64,000 nucleotides of DNA from assembly GCF_000002235.5 (NCBI RefSeq), contig NW_022145612.1, forward strand, positions 18,986,360 to 19,050,359. The letters are read 5' to 3'. This document shows positions 24,344 to 35,239 of this stretch, one piece after another. Positions within the stretch are counted from its first letter, which is position 1; each line of letters starts with the position of its first letter. A program made the translations under genes and the position numbers. The notes beneath the pieces are model-generated. The model was given only the letters and a program-made list of their open reading frames with translations. It was not told where the DNA came from and made no database searches. The DNA comes from Strongylocentrotus purpuratus. Its lineage: Eukaryota > Echinodermata > Echinoidea > Camarodonta > Strongylocentrotidae.

Positions 24344-26130
24344 CCAAAAAATAAATCAGAGAGAGAGAGAGAAGGGAAAGGGAAAGGGAAAGAGAAGATA
24401 AAAGGAAAGAAAGAAGAGGAAGAAGAAGAAAAGAGGGAAACGGGGGCAAAGGGCTTTTGCCTCGTCCCCCGCCCCCCGCCAAAAAATAAATAAGAGAGAG
24501 AGAGAGAAGGAAAGGGAAAGAGAAGAAAGAAAGAGAAAAACGAAAAAGAGGGAGAATAGGAAAGAAAGGAAAAGAAAGAAAAGAAAGGAGGCAAGAGCCC
24601 TTCGCCCCTGTTTCCCTCTTTTCTTATTCTTTTTCCTCTTCTTTCTTTCCTTTTATATTTTCTTTCCCTCTCCCTTCTCTTTCCCTTTATGGCGGGAGGG
24701 GGGAGGGGGAGGTAAGAGCCTTTCGCCCTTCCCCCGTTTCCCTCTTTCCGTCTTCTTCTTCTTTCTTTCCTTTTATATTTTCTTTCCCTTTCCCTTTCCC
24801 TTCTCTCTATCTCTCTCTCTCTCCTATTTATTTGTTGGCGCGGGACTGGGAGGGGGGGGGGAGGAGGCAAGAGCCCCTCTTTTCTTCTTATTCTTCTTCC
24901 TTTCCTTTTTTATTCTCTTTCCCTTTCCCTTCTCTCTCTCTCTCTCTCTTATTTATTTTTTGGGCGGGGGGATGCAAGAGCCCTTCGCCCCCGTTTCCCT
25001 CTTTTCTTCTTCTTCTTCCTCTTCTTTCTTTCCTTTTATCTTCTCTTTCCCTTTCCCTTTCCCTTCTCTCTCTATCTCTTATTTATTTTTTTGGCGGGGG
25101 GTGGGGAGGGAGGAGGAGGCAAGAGCCCTTCGCCCTTCCCCCGTTTCCCTCTTTCCTTCTTATTCCTCTTCTTTCTTTCCTTTTATATTTTCTTTCCCTT
25201 TCCCTTCTCTCTCTTATTTATTTTTGGCGGGGGGGGGGGGGGGGGAGGAGGCAAGAGCCCTTCGCCCTTCCCCTGTTTCCCTCTTATTCCTCTTCTTTCT
25301 TTCCCTTTCCCTTCTCTCTCTCTCTCTCTCTCTCTTATTTATTTTTTTGGCGGGGGGGGGGGGAGGTAAGAGCCTTTCGCCCTTCCCCCGTTTCCCTCTT
25401 TCCTTCTTCCTCTTCTTTCTTTCCTTTTATATTTTCTTTCCCTTTCCCTTTCCCTTCTCTCTCTCCTTATTTATTTTTTGGCGGGGGGGGGGGGAGTGAG
25501 GAGGAGGCAAGAGCCCTTCGCCCTTCCCCCGTTTCCCTCTTTCCTTCTTATTCCTCTTCTTTCTTTCCTTTTATATTTTCTTTCCCTTTCCCTTTTTTCC
25601 TTCTCTCTTAGGCTGTTCACACCGCAATGAGATAGCGCGGTCTATCGTAGCGCTCCCTTTTTTCTAGCGCGCGCTAGACCGCGCTCTCTCTCGTGGACCA
25701 CCCCCAAGAGGTGCTCCAGTGGCACGCCATTTTGGCTCGCCGCGGCTCGCTGTTGGGCGGACCGAAACGACGTTGTACCTTCCAAACCGCAGAGATAGCG
25801 CGGTCTAGCGCGGTCTATCTCTGCCGGTGTGAACAGCCTCTACGTCTCCCCCAGCTAGGGCTGGTTTTGTTTACGAAGCGCCCGTCAGGAGAGTACACGA
25901 TAGAGTACACGATAAAATTGACGATATCGTGAACTTTATATCGTGAACTTTTCACGATAAAATTCACGATATCGTCAATTTCATCGTGAAAAGTTCACGA
26001 TAAAGTTCACGATATCGTCAATTTTGTGAATTTCTTCGTGAAAAATATGCGATAAAATTGACGATATCGTGAATTTTATCGCATATTTTTCACGATTTAG
26101 TCTATTCGCGATGTCCCTTCAGGGCCACTA
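23764..26130. mobile_element. 2.36-kb foldback element with purine/pyrimidine arrays
   Basis: The arms (about 23764-24045 and 25845-26130) are inverted copies ending GTGGCCCTGAAGGGACATCG and its complement. They are built of short repeats such as CACGATATCGTCAATTTTAT. The interior is two opposed tandem arrays of a unit of about 110-160 bp: purine-rich at about 24047-24600 and pyrimidine-rich at about 24600-25609. Each unit holds GGCAAGAGCCCTTCGCCC, a (CT)n or (GA)n run and a long G or C run. Long open frames here are artefacts. Confidence 0.85.
25610..25839. mobile_element. small MITE inside the foldback element
   Basis: Inverted ends AGGCTGTTCACACCG and CGGTGTGAACAGCCT, 230 bp. It contains repeated TAGCGCGGTCTA words and sits at the junction between array and right arm. 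Confidence 0.85.
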
Positions 26131-26818
26131 TAGAATCGCCATGTAGCCAAATTTAGCGTTGCATTCACACTTGTAGGCCAACATGTATCTACATGTACAT
26201 GTAGATGTACCTGTACGTGTCTATCAACTTCAAGAAGTTCTATTTGTTGTGTGTGTACTGCAACCACTTGCATTTAAGTTTATACATCCAATTCAGAGAC
26301 AACTGCCCAAATTTAAAGTGATAGGCCTTTTTCAGTTGTCCCTAACTCCTAGAACTCTTTACCCCCTGTACTAACAAATTGCCATACTCTCACAGCTTTC
26401 AAAAGGTGTCTCAAAACACATGTGCATGGCTCAGATCAAGGGTACACTTACAAAAATGTAGATTGAACACTGGGAAATTGTTCAATTATCCAAAACCATG
26501 AGACCCAGACACAAATTAGCATTTTTATATTAAAAAGTACCATTGGGGGAAGCTCCAAACAAGTTTTCAGCTTCATTGAGTTAAAATTAAAGATTTTAGA
26601 GCAATTTTATGATGAAAAAAGGCCTATTTTAAGCACTTTTAACGTTACATTCAAAACATGCACTAATTGGATACCATATTTTTACTAATGGGATGCAAAA
26701 CTTGTGATTTTTTTAAATCTTGATGTAGAATCTATGTAATAATTAACATTTCTGTTGAGTTAATTCCTATTATTTTACTTTCTTATTCCATTTACACGTG
26801 ATACAATTTTTGTGATAT

Positions 26819-27934
26819 GTACATAACTTTGGTGTCCTGCAAATTTCAAATCTTACTAACTGAAGAATGGTGTATAAATAATTGATTTATTTACAAGCTT
26901 GCAATGTTATAATGTTTAGTTTCACTTTATCTTTGATTTCTAATCAGATCATTTCATTCTGGGTCATGGTTTTAAAAATATTCAGATTTCTGAAAATGGA
27001 AAATGTTTGGTGTCCTGTAGTTATGAACAAACCATGCAACAGAATCTATACAAAAACTTATTGTATTCTTTCAAAATGATAATGCAATGGTGTATATAGG
27101 TGAATGAAGAGCACTGATAACATTGGATTCCCCATTTTAACTTGTATGTGTGATTTAATCAACAATGAATGGACACCGAGTTATGTACGTGACGAGTTAT
27201 GTACGTACACCATGTTTTTTTTTCTTCAATAAGACCACCTATATTTAGTTATTTGTCATGGTAAGGTAGTAAACAATGTATAAGACATACACACGTCTGA
27301 TTTGGTGAGAAGAATATTACAAAATATTGCAGTTTGAGCTTTTTCATGTCATGTACATAACTAAGACACCGTTATAAAAAGACACCGAGTTATGTACGTT
27401 ACTACCAATCACAATTTGAAATAAATTATCATAAATGAATCAATTTATTTCTGTCAGCATGAATTGCACCCTTCTGCATTTTCATTTAAACAAACATTTA
27501 TTGAATTTAAGGAACAAGAAGTTATAATTTGAATGTAAAACTACTTACTTTTGGTGTCCACAGTTATGTACGATTAAGTACAGAAATCTAACATTTCAGT
27601 CCTGAAATAGTAGTTTACAAACTATTTACACATTGCAAATTATGTTTCATTCAGGAAACACATCATTCCTTCAATTGAAGTCGATATTAGACTAATGCAA
27701 AACCATATCTGAAAATAAGGCAAAGAGAAAGCATCTAGAGAATAAGATGTACTGTACATAACTCGGTGTCCATATTTGTTTTGGCCAAATTCTAATAACT
27801 AAATTGAAAAAAGTTAATATGGCAATGGTTTTAAGTTTTGTTTAGGGTATGTTTTAACATCTCATGTACTTTGTTGAGAAAAATTTAAATTATAAGAGAA
27901 ATATCAGCATGAAGTGGACACCGAGTTATGTACG
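26819..27934. repeat. spaced array of a GAGTTATGTACGT-type motif
   Basis: At least nine occurrences in both orientations. Full form GGACACCGAGTTATGTACGT at 27171 and 27915; 27381 lacks only the first G and ends GTT; a half copy at 27193; complement forms at 26819, 27353 and 27754; and variants in which GGTGTCC precedes AGTTATG at 27009 and 27553. Spacing between main copies is about 160-200 bp. See findings. Confidence 0.85.
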
Positions 27935-29990
27935 TAACATTTTTGATGATGTGATATTTGGCTACTGATTGCCGCTTAACGGCAATTTGTTAAGGTCTGA
28001 TTTTTTAGCTATGTGTTGCATAATGTTTGCAGATTACAAAATTAATGTTGCCACAGTCTATAATTGACTTTTAAAATTCACCTCATATGTAACACTTTTA
28101 TGCCCTTGATCAGAGCCCTGCACATATCTTTTCTAATTTGTTGTAATTGTCCTTTCTGTTTGTAACTTATGTAGCTTTGTATGATAATGTTCTCTCTCTC
28201 TCTCTCTCTTTGTTTGATTGTTCAACTACAAGTATTTCTTGTTTATGAGTTTAATACATGTAACATTATTACCATGTAGAAAATGGACAAACGAGAGGGA
28301 GGTACATGTACAATGTAAGTGGTGTCATGTAAAACTTTTTGGGGTGCAATATCAGGGCTTGATTCTTACAGGTACTGTAGTCAGGTACCTGTGTACCGGT
28401 ATGTACTGTATATGTAGTTCCTACATATACATGTAGATGCAGTCCTATAAACCCAAATAAATCCTTCTTTTTTTAATCGTCATATGATCTGTAATTCTAT
28501 ATGCAGAGAGTGATCACTGATCAGTGATTCATCCATTTTGTTACCAGTACATGACTGCGTAGATCTGATGATAGCCCTGAACTGAAGGATACAGACATAC
28601 CAGAATAACATCATGGAGTCAATGAGCCAGTACACAATGGAGATTTACCAAGAGCAAACAAGAGGGTTGCACAAGACGAATCTGGGAAATTCTGAGCAAA
28701 CCTTGATGATAAACAACTACATAAACAAGTCAACTTTTATCCACTCTGTCTATGATCATCCTGAATTTCTGATGGAATGATTGGAAAAAGCAGTCTTACA
28801 AATGTTAAATATACTTGAAATGCACTTTTAAAGAGCAGTTGAAAAATATGATTTTACCAAGGAGTTACTCTTGATCATAAACAATATATGTACAGGTATG
28901 TAAAGTGTACAAAATAAAAGCCCTTTCCTCACTCATAACCAGAAACTTTTGTACATTGCAGAGTGGACACAGTGTATGAAATTTTCAAAATTTTCCCCTG
29001 CGGTTCAGATACAAGAAATTTATTTGCTGCATAATAAATGGATTACAACTGACGCTTTGGGTACATTGAGTACAAGTTTCTTGCCGTAAGAATGGTCGTC
29101 CTTGACCATTCACATATAAGTTTCTGATTTTACAGTGCTAGGGGTGCTAGGCAACCCCAGCATCCCATACATGTAGCACCAAACCTACAGTACATGTACA
29201 TGTACATGTAATGTATGTATACTGCCTGGACACTTTCCAATCCGCTGAGAGAATAACACACCTTCAATGCTTAAACAGAGACAGATTAGTGGGATGCATG
29301 TGATGTACACATGTATTAAGGGAAGGGGAAAAGATGATTGATTACGGTAAAGAAAAGTTATTTCTTAAACAGACAGAGTCTGGACTACCTCAAACCCGGT
29401 ACCGGAACAGTAGAATAATAAAGTACACTGCCCTACAAATGTAAGTGGACACCATCGCAATACTTCCAGGAACAGGAAATTGGGTTGGCTTAGAAGTAGG
29501 AAACAATAAAGTGATTACTAATTACATAACAGTAGGGGGCATAACTATTTAGAAGACTACAATATTTCCCAGTGGAGTGTCTGGGATTGAATAGGGGTCT
29601 ATTTTGGTATGTGACATGTGGATTTGATTTTGAAATTCTTTTTCACAGTTCAAGACACTGTTTTCGCTTACTTATAAAATTTGTGACGAGCCTTTTTGTT
29701 TCTTTATCATCAATACTGAATAGTAATTTATAATTGTAAATGAATTGCTAAGTGTGTGTACACAGTTCATTGATTTTATAGCATGAATCTTTTTCCAAGG
29801 TTTTACACAAAGCTATTTTTTTTTTTTTTTTTTTTACTAAAAGTATGAAGTTAACCATGCAAAGGGCAGCCTAAAATGTGATCATTATACCTACAGTGTA
29901 CATGTACTGTAGTACCGGTACAGTGTAATAAACAGGGTACCGGTACACAATTTCCACTTTCATTTTGCATAGAATACCATTGTGTCAGCA

Positions 29991-30315
29991 TAAGGGAGTT
30001 TACAGATACAATCTGCGCATGGGCAGATAAAGGTCATTTGTACCAAAATGGTAAAACTCACAGAGATGAATACTGGATATGTGCTCATGAAAGTTATGTA
30101 CAGTAACATTATTCATTTATGCACCAACAGTACATTCTATGATACGCAGGTGGAAGTATTCTTTTCAAGAGGTCAAACAAAAGGTATTCATGAAGCACAT
30201 CTAGGACTTTGGCAGTTATTATTCTAAGATGCTCGAAGTGCAACTTCTCCATGTGTAAAAGATCTGTGGATATTTGGGGTCATTTGTAACATGTGCTATC
30301 TGTAAACTCCCTTTT
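29991..30315. mobile_element. MITE with AAGGGAGTTTACAGATA ends
   Basis: AAGGGAGTTTACAGATA at the left is repeated in inverse as TATCTGTAAACTCCCTT-type sequence at the right, about 325 bp apart. Non-coding. Confidence 0.8.
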
Positions 30316-30464
30316 TATGCACATGAACTTTGGTCTAGTGCAAAGTTTTATTGAACAGACTAAAAAATATGTTCCAACATGAACAGTATGATTTATTGAC
30401 ACAACACATTTGGTATTATCGATCAAATGCACAATGTTGCACACTAGTGATGTACACGTACATG

Positions 30465-30523
30465 TACCGTATTTGCCGGTGATAAGGCAGCAGCGCCATA
30501 TAGGCCGCACCCCTGATTTTGAC

Positions 30524-30562
<39 letters not shown>

Positions 30563-31076
30563 TTTGTCGAAGACGGATTTGATCTGTTGCGTACAAAAGG
30601 TGATGTGACTAAAATCACCACCTTAGACCGCTCGGCCATCCCGCACTGATGCTAGCCTAAGCAGTTTTCTGTGATGTATACATTGCGCCTCTCTCTTGTG
30701 TACTGAAATGGATTCAAAATAGCGACTTCGCGTGCTGGATGCTTCGCGGCAGCTCCGTTAAACGGGCCCTTCTTTTAATTTTGCAATGCATTGGCACGAA
30801 CTTAGATCAAGATCTATCGGCAGATGTTGTTTTTGGAAGTTTATTTTCGTCTTCATGTCAACAATGCAAGATAAAATTGTCGGTAAGATGTGTGGAAATG
30901 TCCTGTACCATAGTGGTATAGTTATTGTACCGTTAGTAGTGCCATATGTGCAAATTCGTGCTGGTTTTGATTTACCTTTTTTTTTTTTTTTACTCTTTCG
31001 CCGCATAGGCCGCCCCCCGACTTTTGATATTTTCTCTTCCAAAAATACTGTGGCCTTTGCGCCGGTAAATACGGTA
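30465..31076. mobile_element. TIR element with tRNA-Leu-like core, copy 3
   Basis: Left TACCGTATTTGCCGGTG and right CGCCGGTAAATACGGTA are the same terminal repeats as copy 2. It has a long poly-A insertion near 30530-30560 and one short extra segment near 30900. Non-coding except for spurious frames. Confidence 0.85.
30566..30647 (-). pseudogene. tRNA-Leu-like sequence inside TIR element, copy 3
   Basis: Reverse strand has TGGCCGAGCGGTCTAAGG (intact A box), an anticodon-arm remnant and a degraded B box, as in copies 1 and 2. Confidence 0.6.
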
Positions 31077-33028
31077 GGTTAAAGAAAAAGTGACTTTTCT
31101 CTACAATTTGCCAATCTAAACAAATTGGAACACCAGAAACATTTATAATACACATGTACGTGTACATTGTACAGTACATGTCACCTACAATACATGGAAA
31201 GCAGTCTCAGCAGTGGAAACACACAACAACTGTACATGTGTCAAGCACTATTGATCGCAAGACTGAACCTGAACTTTGTGAATTCTGGAGGTATCTCTCT
31301 GTACTCCTCTGAGCACTACAGATCAATGCAGTGAACTTTGCACAAGACTCCCTGAGGAGACTGTCAGCCTACAGCCTGCGCAGTTCATGCCCCAACACTA
31401 GCAAACAATCGCATTCCCAGGCTTACTCATGAGACGCCTATTTTTGTGTAGGAATTCCTGCCCCTTTGTAAAGTACATAAAGTGTCTGTTGTACACTTTC
31501 CCGGTGAGTTTCTGCATAATAATGCGCTAGAATACATGAATGTAGAACTATACATTGTAGTCTTTGTAGATGCTATTTTTTTTACAGACAGATTCCTTTT
31601 TGAAATTATTCTTTCTCCATGTAAACTGGGGCTTTCTCTCATAGGTGCATAGGTATGTACATGTAATACATGTAGGCATGTGCAATATGAACAACTCTTT
31701 TCATAATTGTTTTAAATTTATTTGGTGAATAAAATAACTTGATTAACTTCAGTCTTCTGAACTAAAAACAACAACACTGGAGTGACAGGGACAGAAAATT
31801 AAATGTACAATTTTGCCTCGGACTGTCGTGTCCAAATTCCAATCGGTTCATAATAACATTTACACATAATACACATACTGTCTCAATGAGGTCTACACTG
31901 AGACAAGTGTCGTCTACATGTACATGTACTTCAGTGCATATTTGCACAAACAAGCAATCAATAAAAATTCATGAAAACCAAATCATGAATTTTATTTTCA
32001 AAAATCCTACATCGTGTATAATTTTGAAGAAAAAAAACTTCCCTTTTTAATGACTTTAATACTATTAATAATAGTGTACACACACAAACAAAAAAGATCA
32101 TTTCAAATATTATCAATGAATTGGATAGAGGCATTCTAGAGAAACTCAGGTGTTTTTTCTTAACATGTGTGTGTGGGTGATTGTGCTTGTGATTTTTGTT
32201 AAAGATTACAAAAAAAGAATGTATCAGAGGTAACACATGTACATGTAGTACATGTACAGATGAATAGGGAGGAAATGATATCACAGACTCATGTGCAAGT
32301 TGCCAATTCAACCGATAAATCTAATCTCCTGAACAAGTTGTAGTCTGCTTTTCCTCATCCTTTCTTTTTATCTGTCTCTTTTCTGTACATGTATTTATTG
32401 AAAAGTAAATCATGGTGAGACTTTTTCCTACATGTATCAGGTGCATTATGGTAGAACAAAATTTATACTGTGATTAAACTCATGCCTTACTAAAGTTTGT
32501 TTCAGACTTCAGTTATAATTCTTTCAATACTTCAAAGTCAGAACAAATAATTTGTTTATTTCTTAATATTTTGTTATATGTTTTATCGAGTCAAACATAA
32601 TCACTACATTATGTTTACAATATACATGTACAATGTATACAAATATAAAGGCGATTGAAATATAAAATATGAAATATTGTGCCTGAACTGGAATAATATT
32701 TTTTTTAAAGTGCTTGCTTCTGGTCTTCCATTAATTATACAAAAGGAATGGCAATCTTTCAAACAAACTGAATTAGATGAAACTGAAACCACAAAATTTA
32801 CTTGAAAAATTAGGTAACTGAAAAGATTAACAAACTCAGACAAATACTTTTTTGATACATTCAACAATTGAGATCACTAAAATCTAGACCCCTTTGTGAA
32901 CCTCAAATGTGTAAATTGGTCATAGCACACTGATTACCTGAGATTAGACTAGTTACGGTATTAATAACCAGATATAAGTACTGTACAGTACATTGAACTC
33001 TAGACTATATTATAATTACCGGTATTAT

Positions 33029-33360
33029 ACAAATAATACACAGATGAGAGTGCGTTATGGTCGATGCAGCACATGAGGGTGTTCGCTATGGTACCATTGT
33101 GAATACCCGAATAGCGCTGCATCACCGTAACGTTGCGAACGAAAACCTGTGTATTATTTGTTTTATAAAATGGGTTGACATTCTTACTTAGCAAGGCTGT
33201 AAGATGTCTCCCCGCAACCTTTATCTACCGTTGTTATCACCAAAATGCACCCTATGCAGATGGTACCGTGCATATATAGTGTAGTAAAAATTAATGCACG
33301 GTCACATGATCCATTTTGCCTATTCTCATTGGCTACATTCTTGAACCCATTTTATAAATG
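33029..33360. repeat. two overlapping inverted repeats, probable MITEs
   Basis: ACAAATAATACACAG (33029) is complemented at 33147-33161. TTTATAAAATGGGTT (about 33161) is complemented near 33345-33359. Both could be short TIR elements. Confidence 0.55.
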
Positions 33361-34193
33361 TTTATAATGTACATGAAGGCTAAAGATCGCTTGACCAAAA
33401 AATCCATCTGCTTACAACATGTAGTTTATCAAATATTGTCTCCTGACCAGAGCTCTCTCCTCCAAGACATATAGGAGAGTGCTTCTGTGAAGCCAGAGGT
33501 GGTCTCGGTGGAACATATTCCTGAACGAAACAGACTGATTTTTCTGGCTAAAGATTGCAAAATATTTTCCTTGACATTCCCTAGATCTAGGGAAAACGTG
33601 AACTATTCCTTTTCCCGCCCCCCCCCCCCCAAACTGGCAAAATTCAGCGAGCATACAGGATTTCAAATGTCTCCAGTGGGCAACTCCAACAGTGTCACGG
33701 CATTCACGCCGTGCAATTTATACTGAGCTGCAGTAACTGTACGTACTACACTTCTGCAGTACCTAGCGCCAGCTAAACATTTACATACACATCCTTCAAT
33801 GTTTCATTTGAGCAGTGCAATTTTCTTTTTTGAATGTGATGTGAATGAAAGTACAGTACATGTTATTACAGAAGTGTTCAAGGAATCAGGTTTGCAAGGA
33901 ATGATACATACAGGTGGAAGGGATATTTAAATGAAATATAGACTTGCTAGACAAGATCTACAATGACTCATTCTCGGAACAAGCTAAAACTTTTCGCAAG
34001 TTGAGGAACATCATACTGTACTATTCGATGTTCCTTTGATCGAATAGTTTTAGCTAGACCCTTGAGTGTCATTGTATATTTGTATAGTAGTGTCTGGTAC
34101 TAGTAGTAGTACTACATGTAGCTAGGCCTACATACTAACATAGATTTACACAGCCTCACAGGCCATGTACACTGTCACATGCATATGCCACAG

Positions 34194-34816
34194 GTCTAAC
34201 TATAGACCGAATTTTCCGTCTCTTTCGTTCGTTAGCCTCTTATTGGGGTAGGGTCGGCCGGCTCTCTCTTTAGAGACGGAAGCCGTTTATACACATGTCC
34301 TTGCTAACGCCACGGCCAGTCCTGGTCGTAGCGTTTTGCCCCCAAAATCCCCCAAAATGTCATTTTACCTCGAGCATGTTATATTGTAAATTAGGCCTAG
34401 GCTATAATAAATCAGTTCCACTTACCAACTTGACTGAAATTATCAGTTTAATAGTCCCTTTTTAGGAAATTATGGGTCAAAATCGAAATCCATTTTGAAA
34501 ATCTTTTTCAACATGGATTCCGATTTTGACCCATAATTTCCTAAAAAGGGACGATTAAACTGATTATTTCAGTCAAGTTGGTAAGTGGAACTGATTTATT
34601 ATAGGCTAGGCCTAATTTACAAATACAATATAACATGCTCGAGGTAAAATGACATTTTGGGGATTTTGGGGGCAAAACGCTACGACCAGGACTGGCCGTG
34701 GCGTTAGCAAGGACATGTGTATAAACGGCTTCCGTCTCTAAAGAGAGAGCCGACCCTACCCCAATAAGAGGCTAACGAACGAAAGAGACGGAAAATTCGG
34801 TCTAGTCTAACTATAG
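34194..34816. mobile_element. 600-bp near-perfect palindrome (Mutator-like foldback)
   Basis: The arms of about 290 bp run from ACCGAATTTTCCGTCTCTTT to its complement, with a central loop of about 20 bp near 34500. GTCTAACTATAG flanks both sides (34194-34205 and 34805-34816). A 9-12 bp target duplication with very long terminal repeats fits non-autonomous Mutator-like elements. Confidence 0.82.
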
Positions 34817-35048
34817 CTGTCACAGACATGGCATCGATGTCAACTCAAAAATCAAAATAAACTTTAGATAATTCACAGCATTTGCTGAGATTGTCCAGAC
34901 ATGATTCTCACAAGAATGTAACTCTAGAATATATAGAACTCAGTCGAACTAATGAAATTAAAAGAATTTCAAAGGTTACTTTTTAACCTTTGAAAACAAA
35001 TGCGTAGACTATACTGGACCGGACTGATGGTTCCCCATCACACACAAT

Positions 35049-35239
35049 GGCCCGAATTCACAAAGCAAGGTTTGAGCTCAGACCAAGGTTTGACCTCAAA
35101 CCTCCTTTTGTTTCGCCAAACCTCCTTTTGTTATTTACAAACCTGGTTTGTAAATAACAAAGGGAGGTTTGGCGAAACAAAAGGAGGTTTGAGCACAAAC
35201 CTTGGTCTGAGCTCAAACCTTGCTTTGTGAATTCGGGCC
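35049..35239. mobile_element. 190-bp palindromic MITE
   Basis: GGCCCGAATTCACAAAGCAA at the left pairs with its complement at the right, and most of the interior also pairs (CAAACCTCCTTTTG and complement), closing on a loop around ACCTGGTT. Confidence 0.9.

Larger units (their letters stand above)
26131..34193. other. intergenic region
   Basis: No gene supported. It contains the motif array at 26819-27934, a MITE at 29991-30315, the third tRNA-like TIR element at 30465-31076 and inverted repeats around 33029-33360. TACATGTA-type words are frequent. Confidence 0.55.

Noticed and set aside
23947..25611. Long open frames (up to about 300 residues) rich in Ser, Leu, Phe, Gly or Arg
   Set aside because: They are produced on both strands by GA/CT microsatellite and G/C-run arrays of the foldback element; no start, splice or domain signal.
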